The notes under the pieces are model-generated. The model did no database searches, had not been told where the DNA came from, and saw only the letters and a program-made list of their open reading frames with translations. Of a stretch of 64,000 nucleotides of DNA, positions 9,401 through 17,857 are shown piece after piece. The position numbers were made by a program, and so were the translations under genes. Source of the stretch: UA16 sp002292325 (GTDB taxonomy: Bacteria; Bacteroidota; Bacteroidia; Flavobacteriales_D; Sanyastnellaceae); NCBI GenBank assembly GCA_943788645.1, contig CALSRC010000010.1, positions 200,741 through 264,740 on the forward strand, given 5' to 3'. Numbering within the stretch: position 1 is the stretch's first letter; the number at the start of each line of letters is the position of its first letter.

Positions 9401-9710
9401 CAGGGCCCATTTCATTCCAATAATGCTCTGTTGAACGGCCGTCGATTGCTTGATTTGCTGCGAACCGCACGACTTCGTTGCGCAGGTCACGCAAACCACT
9501 TTCATTCACTTCGCCTGTCTCAATGTCACCGCGAAGCATTTTTTGGACCTCCCATGCACCCTCAGGCGATTGGGCTTGATCGGCTTGGACTCGAGGGGCA
9601 TAAACTGCAGCCTCTGCATCCGCACCAGTGGAAACATTCGTACTGATTTGCCAGCCTACCAGGGCGAGGGCAACTGTTGCTGAAGCAACAAAAAGAGATT
9701 TCAATTGCAT
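6492..9710 (-). CDS. Secreted BNR/VPS10-like beta-propeller protein with T9SS C-terminal sorting domain
   Basis: 1072 residues. The ATG at 9710 directly precedes a typical signal peptide (residues 1-25); an upstream in-frame start would add an unlikely extension. The body carries repeated Asp-box/BNR-type units (for example SDNGGNDWN, SVDGGQNY, TDNGGDEW), as in sialidase and sortilin-like propellers. The last 75 or so residues, beginning LLVYPNPV and ending in a short basic segment, match the type A T9SS sorting domain, so export through T9SS and anchoring or release at the cell surface are expected. Substrate unknown; catalytic sialidase residues are not evident. A Thr/Asp/Val-rich stretch with few aromatic residues lies at about 630-710. 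Confidence 0.88.
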   Translation of the reverse strand: MQLKSLFVASATVALALVGWQISTNVSTGADAEAAVYAPRVQADQAQSPEGAWEVQKMLRGDIETGEVNESGLRDLRNEVVRFAANQAIDGRSTEHYWNEMGPDNIGGRVRAIAAVIPEDGSEESVLYAGSVSGGLWKSDNGGNDWNQMFGLDQMMVGSIGVTKGGHVYVGSGSLFEGGGGEGGSSFRGRGIYWSADGENFELVEGTDPGAFGSGNFSAVDAMVADPNDDNRVWFGSNAGFGFIEDGVMTMSPSGDINGAVSDLAIAPDGSYMLIGMNNCRVFLSEGSDFTSFNTVSGSNNDDTVLPQSGNGRVRVDISLDDPNHAFAVFATSGGSFGGLYHTGNAGETWSNVWPNDILEATPLPRNQGIYDLALGIAQGQPDLAYVGGIELWRSGPNQQAELAAYSFDFAGTTIDVHADIHEVIFTPYGNMYVAGDGGIYKSVDGGQNYVDINRDLSVTQFYGMDHSARSAVLGGTQDNGSLFIPANGYFLSDQEAFEVQGGDGFDCSISQVTEAEGYSYAWYATSQNGGLSRGTVAPGEGNNYGDFWDENIIELANDMGEIGQFYSVVRLYENTDDPDSERNIILVNPYGETVTDSTFTLSTSNQNLDFEYTLPEGTELPYFDELIRPERLLDEPLAEDPDYFWLDPQPAVEQLDCTTDSVVIGVESVITDITPVLDSLYVEEWDEWVYNTVGYDTTYVDVDVYEVTETCDTMYFHASDTLTEVAGRLEVRDPYTTMTIAGFNGGNGIWMTRDGLNFNTTPSWIRLDNAPAGTGTKAVEFTVNIEPEAGNHMFVSGWDGKLFRFDGMESIHTQDDVPANMRKQIQTVGAAITGISVDPNNPNHVVITVGGYGTVSSGKVQETFNALDEDVDWTNIWNVDGLEKMPCYDVIIDAMDPSGETILIGTEYGIFATDNGGDEWVMSNQNMASAANQPTAPVFDLKQQWRGASPWINPSNQGAIYAATHGRGIFRSDLFLGVEDLDSDDEAQARGLLVYPNPVTDASFTLQSDAMKGDFQLQVFDLTGRLNVNQAIRGYVGGPLTVDASNLPNGQYIVRLVNGQFQETAKLLVRH

Positions 9711-9875
9711 GGTCTGAATTTTATCAATCTGGAATTCGAAAGTTACAACAAAGCAAGCGCTCACCAAGCATTTGTGTTCAAGACTTCAACGTCAAATAAC
9801 ATCTCAGGGGGATAAGCAGCGGAAAACCGCGCTAGAGTTGCAATGAGCAATTCGGATTGGACAACTTTTATCGCC

Positions 9876-10757
9876 TTAAAAAAGGTGTTTTTCAGCATGA
9901 TAGCTGGAGCGAACGAGCGGTCCACTTTCGACAAAACGGAACCCTTTTTGCAATCCGATTTCTTTCAATTCCGAGAATACATCAGGGTGAATAAACTCAG
10001 CAACCGGCAAATGTTTGGGGGTTGGCTGGAGGTATTGGCCCAGGGTCAATACCTGGCAATCCACACTGCGCAAATCATCCATCGTTTCGACAACCTCGTC
10101 GAACGTTTCACCCAAGCCGAGCATGACTCCTGACTTCGTTTTCATTCCGCCTTGGCGCAGGCGTCGCAGCACTTCGAGGCTGCGGTCGTATTTGGCCTGG
10201 ATGCGCACTTCTTTGGTCAATCTCCGGACGGTTTCCAAGTTGTGCGAGACAATCTCTGGCGCCACTTGAATGATCCGTGCGAGGTTTTCCCATTTTCCGG
10301 CAAAATCCGGAATCAGGGTTTCAAGGGTCGTTTCTGGACTTTGGTGCCGGATAGCCCGAACCGTTTGAGCCCAAATTTCACTGCCTCCATCGGGCAAATC
10401 ATCGCGGTCCACCGAAGTCAAAACCGCGTGCTTGACCTTCATGAGTTTCACGGACTGCGCTACGCGCCCTGGCTCAAATGCATCCACCTCCAAAGGCTTG
10501 CCCGTCGCAACATTGCAAAATCCGCATGACCGCGTACAAATGTTCCCAAGAATCATGAAGGTCGCGGTTCCCGCTCCCCAGCACTCCCCCATGTTTGGGC
10601 AGTGGCCACTCTCGCAAATCGTGTGCAACTTATGCTCGGACACGATATCGCGGACCTCCTTATACGCCTGTCCAGTTGGCAACTTAACCCGCAGCCATTT
10701 CGGCTTTGGCACGCGCTGAGGTGTGGAATTCGGTGGGGGGTTGGTAGGCGTAGTCAT
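9876..10757 (-). CDS. lipA: Lipoyl synthase LipA
   Basis: 293 residues. This radical SAM enzyme inserts two sulfur atoms into octanoyl groups on lipoyl carrier proteins. Both iron-sulfur cluster motifs are visible: the auxiliary cluster cysteines C48, C53 and C59 (CX4CX5C) and the radical SAM cysteines C74, C78 and C81 (CX3CX2C). The C-terminal RSSYHAEK holds the conserved serine ligand. The ATG at 10757 is chosen; the longer frame uses a TTG that overlaps the upstream outer-membrane protein gene. It lies 14 bases after that gene and is probably cotranscribed. Confidence 0.96.
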   Translation of the reverse strand: MTTPTNPPPNSTPQRVPKPKWLRVKLPTGQAYKEVRDIVSEHKLHTICESGHCPNMGECWGAGTATFMILGNICTRSCGFCNVATGKPLEVDAFEPGRVAQSVKLMKVKHAVLTSVDRDDLPDGGSEIWAQTVRAIRHQSPETTLETLIPDFAGKWENLARIIQVAPEIVSHNLETVRRLTKEVRIQAKYDRSLEVLRRLRQGGMKTKSGVMLGLGETFDEVVETMDDLRSVDCQVLTLGQYLQPTPKHLPVAEFIHPDVFSELKEIGLQKGFRFVESGPLVRSSYHAEKHLF

Positions 10758-10771
10758 CTCTATCTTCCGGT

Positions 10772-11581
10772 TCAGCGGGTCCAATTTCGTCCAATTTCAA
10801 ACGTCGCAAACAATGTGACAAACAGGCGGTTGTTCTGTTCAAATCGGTCTGCAAATATCTCAGGTGCAGTTAAAAAAGCATCCGCAGCAATGCCCGCTGT
10901 TAATGTTTTGGGCATGAATCGCTCGTTGCCGTACTCGAAGTCCAAGGCATAGCTGGCGTGCACTCCCGGTGTCACACTCAACTCATCCAAGCCACTGCTC
11001 CAAGGCCCCTGGCCATAAATGTTATCTGAATAGTGTTCCAATGAATTGTAACGCTCAGTAGCCACGTAATCATACGGGATGTCCGGATAACCAATTTCGA
11101 GGTAGACAGGCTTCAATATGCCAAGCGAAGCGCCTACTTTCCAGGCCGTGCTGAACCTTGCCGCATCTTTCCTGAGCTTTTCTGTTTTGAGTGAATGGCT
11201 TCCAAACCAAAAACGTAAAACCTGCAGCGTATTCTGTTTTCCGTAGACATACGGCCGGCCGTTGTCATAGACGGGATTGGATGTTTTAATTTCTTTGGGA
11301 TGCTTGAAAAACGCGAAATCTGCGCCAAAGCTTCGGACTTTAAATGCATGCTGGTAAAACCCCCGCCGGAGAGTCACCCCCACCCCTTGCGTGTGGAATA
11401 ACACCCCGAAATGAACATCGTCGGTCAGCGGGACGTCCACTTTTCCATCTCGATACACGGCTTGATCGCCCGTCAATAGGTCCCCTTCAGATTGACCCCA
11501 ACTTGCAGACGCACAGAAGAACAGGCAGAACAACAAGGCTCCGAGGCCCAACCCGTTTTGTGAGAATCTTGAGGACAACAT
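10772..11581 (-). CDS. Outer-membrane beta-barrel protein of unknown function
   Basis: 269 residues. A signal peptide (cleavage near residue 29, after ASWGQ) is followed by alternating hydrophobic and polar strands with many aromatic residues, ending in an Arg-rich terminus. This pattern fits a small outer-membrane barrel. I do not recognise a named family, and the functional name is an inference. Its own promoter-like box gives a leaderless start, and lipA follows 14 bases downstream. Confidence 0.75.
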   Translation of the reverse strand: MLSSRFSQNGLGLGALLFCLFFCASASWGQSEGDLLTGDQAVYRDGKVDVPLTDDVHFGVLFHTQGVGVTLRRGFYQHAFKVRSFGADFAFFKHPKEIKTSNPVYDNGRPYVYGKQNTLQVLRFWFGSHSLKTEKLRKDAARFSTAWKVGASLGILKPVYLEIGYPDIPYDYVATERYNSLEHYSDNIYGQGPWSSGLDELSVTPGVHASYALDFEYGNERFMPKTLTAGIAADAFLTAPEIFADRFEQNNRLFVTLFATFEIGRNWTR

Positions 11582-11585
11582 TGTT

Positions 11586-11593
11586 CAAATTTA
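11586..11593 (-). promoter_or_regulatory. -7 promoter box of the outer-membrane protein gene
   Basis: Minus-strand TAAATTTG (full match) ends four bases before the ATG at 11581. TTT stands 19 bases upstream, one base off the TTG element. Confidence 0.65.
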
Positions 11594-11647
11594 GCGCGGA
11601 AAGGTGGAATTGAAATGCACCTTTGCAACTCTTAAGAATGCCCCCCC

Positions 11648-12067
11648 ATGAATAACACTTCACCTGACTATCGTTCCGTCTACGAGGGAAACCTGCGCAC
11701 ACGCATGACGCACACGCGATCGAACTCTGAAGTCATCACGGACGCACCCATTGACAACCAAGGAAATGGCGAGGCCTTTTCACCCACCGACTTGGTGAGC
11801 TCCGCTCTTTGCAGCTGCGTCATGACCATCATGGGAATCAAAGCACGCGACATGGGGCTTGACCCGATTGAAATGAGCGCAAAAGTCTGGAAATCCATGG
11901 CTTCAAACCCTCGTCGGATTGCAAAAATTGAAATCCAACTGGACCTCCGTATTCCCGGCGCTACAGATCAGCAGAAAACCATACTTGAGCGCACGACAAA
12001 GGCGTGTCCCGTGGCACGCTCGTTGCACCCGGACACGCAAAAGATCATTGCGTTCAATTGGCTTTGA
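11648..12067 (+). CDS. OsmC/Ohr family protein
   Basis: 139 residues, full length for the family. The two redox positions are present: SALCSC (C55, C57) and KACPVARSL (C120), matching the pair of cysteines used by OsmC/Ohr thiol peroxidases to reduce organic hydroperoxides. It is monocistronic between an outer-membrane protein gene on the other strand and rmuC. No clear promoter element or ribosome binding site was found. Ohr and OsmC subtypes cannot be separated by eye; the YhfA-like branch of OsmC proteins is the best guess. Confidence 0.88.
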   Translation: MNNTSPDYRSVYEGNLRTRMTHTRSNSEVITDAPIDNQGNGEAFSPTDLVSSALCSCVMTIMGIKARDMGLDPIEMSAKVWKSMASNPRRIAKIEIQLDLRIPGATDQQKTILERTTKACPVARSLHPDTQKIIAFNWL

Positions 12068-12245
12068 TCAGTCGCACACTTCCACTTCAGCGTATGCGGA
12101 ACAAGCGGAATAACTTGTCGCACAAGAAGCTAAAAGGGAAGCTGCTAAAATCAGCCCTATGGTATATTGAAAAAACCGTTGCATGTTGCGGTTGTTAAAA
12201 GTTCTGGTATCCGTACGGAAGTAGCGTGACGAAGGTTACGTTTAG

Positions 12246-13601
12246 ATGTATATTTTGCGCATGCAGTCTTCACAACTTATCACCATCCTGTTTTTAATCC
12301 TCGCAGCACTCGCAGCTGGAATTTTCTGGCTTGCCCGGCAACTGAGCAAAACGGGACGTGGCTCCGCTTCCACGGACCTGGACCTTGAACGAACTCAATT
12401 TGAGCGCGATCAGATGGAAGCAGATCTGACGCGGGCTCGAGAGGAGCTTAGTGATGTGCGGAGTGATTTGCAAGCTGCCATAGCGGATAAAAGCAAGGCT
12501 GAACAGAAATTCGAATATTACTCACAAGAAGAAGAAAATCGCCGGCGAGAGATGACCCAAGAGTTTGACCTGTTGGCCCGTAACATCATCGAAGAAAACG
12601 CAAAGCGCCATCAGCAGCATCTGGCAGAAGGGGGCAAAGAGACCCTGTCCGCCGTAGTCAAACCCATCCAAGACAAGTTCGTCGAGCTCCAGAATCAGAT
12701 GAATAAATTCTACGGCGATGAACGCGAGCAACTGGGGCAATTGGACAAAGAACTTGAGAAGCTTTTTGCCTTGAACCAAACCCTTCAAACTGAGGCGAAG
12801 CATCTGACCAATGCGCTCAAAGGTGAAAGCAAGGTTCAAGGGGATTGGGGTGAATATCAGCTCGAACGCATCCTCGAACAGGTTGGACTTGTTGAAGGCA
12901 TTCACTTTTCAAAGCAATCCACTCAACGCGATGAGGAGGGTCGCCTCTTCCGCCCGGACTTCCTCATTTACCTCCCCGACGACAAAGTGCTTGTCATCGA
13001 TAGTAAAGTGAGCATTACAGCGTATGAGCGCATGACTCAATCTGATGACCCCAAAGAAGTAGAACGAGAAAGAAGTCTTCACGCGGGCAGCGTGAGTTCT
13101 CACATCAAAGAGTTGAGCAATAAAAATTACGCTCAGCTTTATGGAAAGAGCACCGACTACACCCTGATGTTCATGCCCGTCGAGGCCTCCTGGGTTGCCC
13201 TAGGAACTCATCTTTTGTCGTTGCAAGAAGAGGCTTTGCGAAAAAATGTACTGCTGGTTTCTACAAGCACACTGATCGCGACACTTCGCACGATTAGTTA
13301 CGTTTGGCAACAAGAGGAGCAAAAAGCGAACATCCAAAAAATTGCAGAGCGCGGGAGTAAATTGTACCACCAAATCAACCTCTTTCTGGAAGAATTTGGC
13401 AAAATCAAAACCCGACTCGGGCAAGCTCAATCCTCGTATGATGATGCGCTGACCAAATTGCAAGGAAGGCAAGGAGCCATTTATCAGGCGGAACAAATGC
13501 GGGAGCTCGGTGTGCACGTCAAAACAAAAATTTCTGAAGACTTCCTGATCGAATCTTCCTTGGACTCTGAACCCGAACCAGTCGAGCCATCCAATGAATA
13601 A
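12246..13601 (+). CDS. rmuC: DNA recombination protein RmuC homologue
   Basis: 451 residues: one membrane segment at about 14-30, a long coiled coil at 40-150, then the RmuC domain at about 195-400 with GDWGEYQLERIL, RPDFLIYLPDD and the nuclease-like VIDSKVS segment. RmuC limits DNA inversion and rearrangement and is thought to be a membrane-tethered nuclease. An alternative ATG at 12261 would drop five residues. The next gene overlaps its end by 8 bases, indicating cotranscription. Confidence 0.93.
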   Translation: MYILRMQSSQLITILFLILAALAAGIFWLARQLSKTGRGSASTDLDLERTQFERDQMEADLTRAREELSDVRSDLQAAIADKSKAEQKFEYYSQEEENRRREMTQEFDLLARNIIEENAKRHQQHLAEGGKETLSAVVKPIQDKFVELQNQMNKFYGDEREQLGQLDKELEKLFALNQTLQTEAKHLTNALKGESKVQGDWGEYQLERILEQVGLVEGIHFSKQSTQRDEEGRLFRPDFLIYLPDDKVLVIDSKVSITAYERMTQSDDPKEVERERSLHAGSVSSHIKELSNKNYAQLYGKSTDYTLMFMPVEASWVALGTHLLSLQEEALRKNVLLVSTSTLIATLRTISYVWQQEEQKANIQKIAERGSKLYHQINLFLEEFGKIKTRLGQAQSSYDDALTKLQGRQGAIYQAEQMRELGVHVKTKISEDFLIESSLDSEPEPVEPSNE

Positions 13602-14832
13602 AGCGGCTTCAATCTTTGGAGCAGCGGTCGTGCTCATCTGCGCAGGCTGCGGTGGCTCCGGTCCCCTTGCAGGAAAGGCGAACCAGCGTCCCTATGACTT
13701 CGAGGCGAATATTATTCATCCCAAGTGTGCCGTGCTTCCTTTGGGCATTGATTCGGTCGAGATCTTTCTCGAGTGGAGCCGAGAGGAAGGATTGTTTTTG
13801 AGAAATTCTCCCCAGTCACCCTTTACCGCGCACATGCGACTCAACGCGGGCACTTTTGAGGTGACTTGGCGCGATACCTTGGTCGATTTTGCCCCACCCA
13901 TGGACCGTCGGGTCTGGCGTGTGGCCTTGGCTGATTTCGCTGTAAACTGGAACCAAAGCACCAATTTAGTGCCGATGCAGATGGAGGACTTGCATCGAAA
14001 TACCTCAACCTCCTGGAAGGTCCCCCTTCCGCAGCCTGGTGTTCCACGGACCCCTTTTCACAGCGACGGATGGCCCGTTGACAGAGGCCAGGCGATCATC
14101 GGTGACACCCTTTATTTCTCCAGCCTTTCCAATACGCGATGGCAGCATGCAAGCGCAGCGGTTCCCGCATCCATGCCCTCTCCGCCGTTTTCCAGCAGCC
14201 GAGACAAATCAGACACCCTTCAACCTGCGATTCTATCTGAATGGCTAACCGACGAGTCAGGATGGAACGGATACATCGTCCAACCTGGCATCAACGCAGT
14301 CGGACAACCAACCACACTCAACAAGCTTCGCGTAGCACATCGCGTGCACGGGATGCCCGCTGACCATCCACTCGTCCGGGATTTGAACCTCATGATTCAA
14401 TCCAGTCGCTACATCACGACTCGTGCCGAATTTGACCGGATGAGGAATGCATCCGACCCCAAAGCTTCCCTGGATGCATTTTGGTTGAGTTGCGGCAATG
14501 AAAAAGGAGCTTCAGCGGAATTGATTAAGACATACTATGGTCGCGTTGAGGAGGCCAATCGGTACTTTAGCGGAATCCACCCAGGATGGCGAACCGACCG
14601 TGGAATGGTCCACATTGTTTTTGGAATTCCCGATAAAGTTCGCAGCACAATCGACAGTGAGTGGTGGATCTACGGCGAAGAAGGATCTGCCAATGCCATT
14701 ACATTCCGCTTTTTGCATGTCGAACATCCGTGGGATGAGAACTTCTATGTACTCAATCGATCCATCCAATTTAGGCCGCCATGGGACCGCATGGTCACCA
14801 ATTGGCGCAACGGACGAATCAAACCAGACTGA
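13594..14832 (+). CDS. GWxTD domain lipoprotein
   Basis: 412 residues. An N-terminal signal with lipobox Cys19 marks a lipoprotein. The C-terminal region holds GWRTDRG at 331-337 followed by VHIVFGIPDK and SEWWIYGE, the signature of the GWxTD domain found mainly in Bacteroidota and related phyla. Function is unknown; the domain is often seen in large envelope proteins. The start overlaps rmuC by 8 bases, so translation may be coupled. Confidence 0.85.
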   Translation: MNKAASIFGAAVVLICAGCGGSGPLAGKANQRPYDFEANIIHPKCAVLPLGIDSVEIFLEWSREEGLFLRNSPQSPFTAHMRLNAGTFEVTWRDTLVDFAPPMDRRVWRVALADFAVNWNQSTNLVPMQMEDLHRNTSTSWKVPLPQPGVPRTPFHSDGWPVDRGQAIIGDTLYFSSLSNTRWQHASAAVPASMPSPPFSSSRDKSDTLQPAILSEWLTDESGWNGYIVQPGINAVGQPTTLNKLRVAHRVHGMPADHPLVRDLNLMIQSSRYITTRAEFDRMRNASDPKASLDAFWLSCGNEKGASAELIKTYYGRVEEANRYFSGIHPGWRTDRGMVHIVFGIPDKVRSTIDSEWWIYGEEGSANAITFRFLHVEHPWDENFYVLNRSIQFRPPWDRMVTNWRNGRIKPD

Positions 14833-14840
14833 TTTGCCGG

Positions 14841-14848
14841 TACCTTTG
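14841..14848 (+). promoter_or_regulatory. Possible -7 promoter box of rlmB
   Basis: TACCTTTG (full match to TAnnTTTG) lies 21 bases before the rlmB ATG, giving a short leader. No TTG is found 19 bases upstream. Confidence 0.45.
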
Positions 14849-14869
14849 GCCAACTGATTCTCGCTTACC

Positions 14870-15727
14870 ATGCCATTTGATCTCCCTCCCTCTCCCCGCT
14901 CCTCTCGCTCCGAAAATTCATTCAATTCGGATTCGGACAGAGGAGGTAAAAAACCTCCGTATACCGGTCCGAAACGTCCGCCGAAAGGGAGCTACGTGAT
15001 GGGATGGCATCCGGTGCAAGAAGCGTTGGAGGCGGGAAAAGAATTTCAACGGGTCCTCATTCAACGAGACGAAAAAGGCGAACGCACCTCTGCATTGCTC
15101 AGCCAACTGAAGCGGCTGAACATACCGGTTCAACGTGTTCCAAAAGAAAAACTCCATCGCATTACGGTCAAGAACCACCAGGGCATTGTCGCTTTTCTTT
15201 CACCCATTGTCTACCACCCGTTGGATGAGTTGGTAGCCCAGACTTATGAGGCAGGAGAGTCACCGTTCTTTTTGGCGTTGGACGGAGTGACCGACGTCCG
15301 AAACATTGGTGCCATTGCACGAAGCGCGGAGTGCTTTGGTGCCACCGCACTCATCATCCCCTCTTTTGGCGTAGCCCCCATTCAGGAGGATGCGATCAAA
15401 TCTTCTTCGGGTGCCCTCCTGAGGATTCCTGTAGCCCGCGTCCCTGATATGGCAAAGGCACTTCAAGACTTGGCCGCCAACGGAATCACGGCTGTCGCAT
15501 TGAGTGAACAGGCTGAGACTTCGTTTCATCAGACTCCGGTTTCGGGGCCCGTTTGTCTCGTCATGGGTGACGAAGAGACCGGAATCTCGCCCGGAGTCGA
15601 GCGCAATTGTCCGGTACAACTGCGTTTACCAATGGTTGGAAAAACCGGGAGCTTGAACGTTTCCGTTGCTGCAGGAATCGCATTATCCCACCTTGCATTG
15701 TGGAAAGACGCCTCTGAAGCGTCGTAA
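14870..15727 (+). CDS. rlmB: 23S rRNA 2'-O-ribose methyltransferase of the TrmH/SpoU family (RlmB-like)
   Basis: 285 residues. A Ser/Pro/Lys-rich leader of about 45 residues precedes the SpoU substrate-binding domain and the knotted methyltransferase domain with its three motifs: DVRNIGAIARSAE near 142-154, LVMGDEETGIS at 230-240 and LRLPM...GSLNVSVA from 251. RlmB methylates G2251 in the peptidyl transferase loop; the length and motif spacing fit RlmB better than tRNA enzymes, but specificity is inferred. It starts 37 bases after the GWxTD gene. Confidence 0.88.
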   Translation: MPFDLPPSPRSSRSENSFNSDSDRGGKKPPYTGPKRPPKGSYVMGWHPVQEALEAGKEFQRVLIQRDEKGERTSALLSQLKRLNIPVQRVPKEKLHRITVKNHQGIVAFLSPIVYHPLDELVAQTYEAGESPFFLALDGVTDVRNIGAIARSAECFGATALIIPSFGVAPIQEDAIKSSSGALLRIPVARVPDMAKALQDLAANGITAVALSEQAETSFHQTPVSGPVCLVMGDEETGISPGVERNCPVQLRLPMVGKTGSLNVSVAAGIALSHLALWKDASEAS

Positions 15728-15798
15728 ACCTCCTCAACAAATCGGCTATCATTGCTTGAAGAGGTTCCACATACCGGAATCCAAAAAGCTTTGACGCC

Positions 15799-17832
15799 AT
15801 GAACATTCTTCGGTCGACTCGATTCTTCACCGGACCTGCATTAGCCCTTTCTGCTCTCTTGCTGCTCAATTCTTGCGGCTCTCGTTTTTTCTGGAAAGGA
15901 TTGCGCATGTACGAGCGTGAGCGCTACGCTGATGCTGCTGATGGTTTCCAAAAAGCATTGGCTCAATGGCCGAATGATACCATGAGCTGGCGCCTATTGG
16001 GCAAAACCCAAATGTTGATGGTCGATTATGTCGCCGCAGAAAAGACATATGAGGAATTGAGTTACCGCACTGCTTTGACCGTGGAAGACCAAGTCAATTG
16101 GGCCAAGTGCATGATGAATCAGAAGAAGTATGCGGAAGCTGCTGATGCTCTGGAATCCCTTATGGCCAGTGAATCAACCCCCGAATACGTCCAAAAGATT
16201 TGGAGCCAATGCGCAAATCAACTTCACGTAACCGAAGACGACAGGCACTGGGAAATCAGCGCATTGAGATTTCCGGGATTGGAAACGACCTCAGCTCCTC
16301 ACATCACGGGAGATAAATTGTACTTTTCAAGTGAACCCTTTCGTTGGGGACAGGTAGATCACAAAGCTCGACTGGATCGGAATCAAATGTGGGCGCTGGA
16401 CCTCAAACCGGGTCAGATGCACACCATGAAAGCACGGGATGTCGTAGCCTGGGATTTGCCGGAACACGACGGCATGGTCTGCCTTTCACCCGATGCAAAA
16501 GCCATTGCCTACTCCAAAAAAACCGCCAATGGCATTGGATGGTTCGGCGATGCTCAGGAAGGTGGTTACCAACTCATGGTGGCCCAAAGACTAGCCTCGG
16601 GAGATTGGGGGGAGGCTCGACCGTTTCCATTTGTGGAAAAGGGCTATGTCTTCGCCCATCCAACTTTTTCGCAGGATGGAAAACGCATGTACTTCTCCAC
16701 CGATCTTCCGTCGCCTGAAGCACAGGGTGGAATGGACCTATGGGTTTCTGAACGCAACGGAACGTTTTGGGAAGAGCCGCTCAATTTGGGACCGGAGGTG
16801 AATTCACCTGGAGACGATGTATTCCCCGCCTTTGACAGCAACGGACGCTTGTATTTTGCATCCGACGGCCACCCTACACTGGGGGGACTGGACGTATTTT
16901 GGACCGAAATTGACACGGAGGTTCTGCCCGAAACCCGTCACTGGAGAGATGGCGACGCTTGGACTGCACCGGTCCGGCTCAACTTTCCGATCAACAGCAT
17001 GGCAGACGATTTTGGTCTCGTCATGGAATCCGATGACATCCACGGGTTTGTCTGTTCCAACCGCTCCGGAGTTGATGAAATCTTTCGTGTAGAGGCGACC
17101 GAGTCCACTGTACCATTTTCGATTCAAATCACAGATTACTCTACGGGTCTTGCCCTTCCAAGGGTGCCCATTCGATGGATTGACATGCGGGATGGATCTG
17201 CTTGGCAGACCCGAACTGAACTTGATGGAACCCTCCAATTGGATCTCCCGTCCAATCGAGCTTATTCCGTCATCTGTGAATTGCCCGGATACATTACAGA
17301 ACGCACGGTTCGTACCACCGAAACTGCCGAGCCTATTTGGGACGTACAATTGGCCAAAATCAAAACCCTGAACGACGAGCGGTTTTCTGTCAAATGGATG
17401 GGAGGAACCCCATTTGAACTGGCAGGAATCGACTGGAACCCCTCCAATGCCCTGGATCGCAAATCCCAATTTGTCCTATACGACTTGGCAGATTTCTTGA
17501 AGCTTAACCCCGATGTTTTTCTTGAAATTCGTTGCCATGAAGATGCATCCAATTGGGATTTATTTGATCAGCCAAACAACCGAATTTCTAAAAATCGGGC
17601 CATCGAAATTGAATCGTTCCTGCTCAAGGTTGGCGTATCCTCCAAACAACTCATCAGTGTCGGAAAAGGAATCGATGAATTGCGAAATAAATGCCTTCCC
17701 GGACAACCATGTGCATCCTATAACCATGCTGAAAACGATCGCACGGAATTCCGGATCTATGGACTATTGCAACAGACACCGGGACAAATAGACCCGGTGC
17801 CGTTTACGAAGTCCTTCCAAGAAGGCCAATAA
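15799..17832 (+). CDS. PorE-like lipoprotein: TPR, PD40 propeller, regulatory-like and OmpA domains
   Basis: 677 residues with lipobox Cys26. Domain order: TPR-like helices (about 30-140), PD40/WD40-type propeller blades (about 145-430, such as KRMYFSTDLPS and RLYFASDGHPTLGGLDVFW), a carboxypeptidase-regulatory-like beta domain (about 435-525), and an OmpA-like peptidoglycan-binding domain (about 545-670, with NRISKNRAIEIESFL). This is the architecture of PorE, the lipoprotein that ties the type IX secretion machinery to peptidoglycan. Bacteroidota carry several such paralogues, so the PorE identity is likely but not certain. An AAGCTTTG box ends five bases before the ATG. Confidence 0.8.
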   Translation: MNILRSTRFFTGPALALSALLLLNSCGSRFFWKGLRMYERERYADAADGFQKALAQWPNDTMSWRLLGKTQMLMVDYVAAEKTYEELSYRTALTVEDQVNWAKCMMNQKKYAEAADALESLMASESTPEYVQKIWSQCANQLHVTEDDRHWEISALRFPGLETTSAPHITGDKLYFSSEPFRWGQVDHKARLDRNQMWALDLKPGQMHTMKARDVVAWDLPEHDGMVCLSPDAKAIAYSKKTANGIGWFGDAQEGGYQLMVAQRLASGDWGEARPFPFVEKGYVFAHPTFSQDGKRMYFSTDLPSPEAQGGMDLWVSERNGTFWEEPLNLGPEVNSPGDDVFPAFDSNGRLYFASDGHPTLGGLDVFWTEIDTEVLPETRHWRDGDAWTAPVRLNFPINSMADDFGLVMESDDIHGFVCSNRSGVDEIFRVEATESTVPFSIQITDYSTGLALPRVPIRWIDMRDGSAWQTRTELDGTLQLDLPSNRAYSVICELPGYITERTVRTTETAEPIWDVQLAKIKTLNDERFSVKWMGGTPFELAGIDWNPSNALDRKSQFVLYDLADFLKLNPDVFLEIRCHEDASNWDLFDQPNNRISKNRAIEIESFLLKVGVSSKQLISVGKGIDELRNKCLPGQPCASYNHAENDRTEFRIYGLLQQTPGQIDPVPFTKSFQEGQ

Positions 17833-17857
17833 GTCGAGCGAAATTGTACCGTTCGCT

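Noticed and set aside
16804..17469. 221-codon minus-strand frame inside the PorE-like gene
   Set aside because: Antisense shadow; the plus-strand protein has clear domains.
17837..17857. Weak hairpin AGCGAA/TTCGCT between the PorE-like gene and eno
   Set aside because: Only six base pairs with a nine-base loop and no T-run, so not listed as a terminator.
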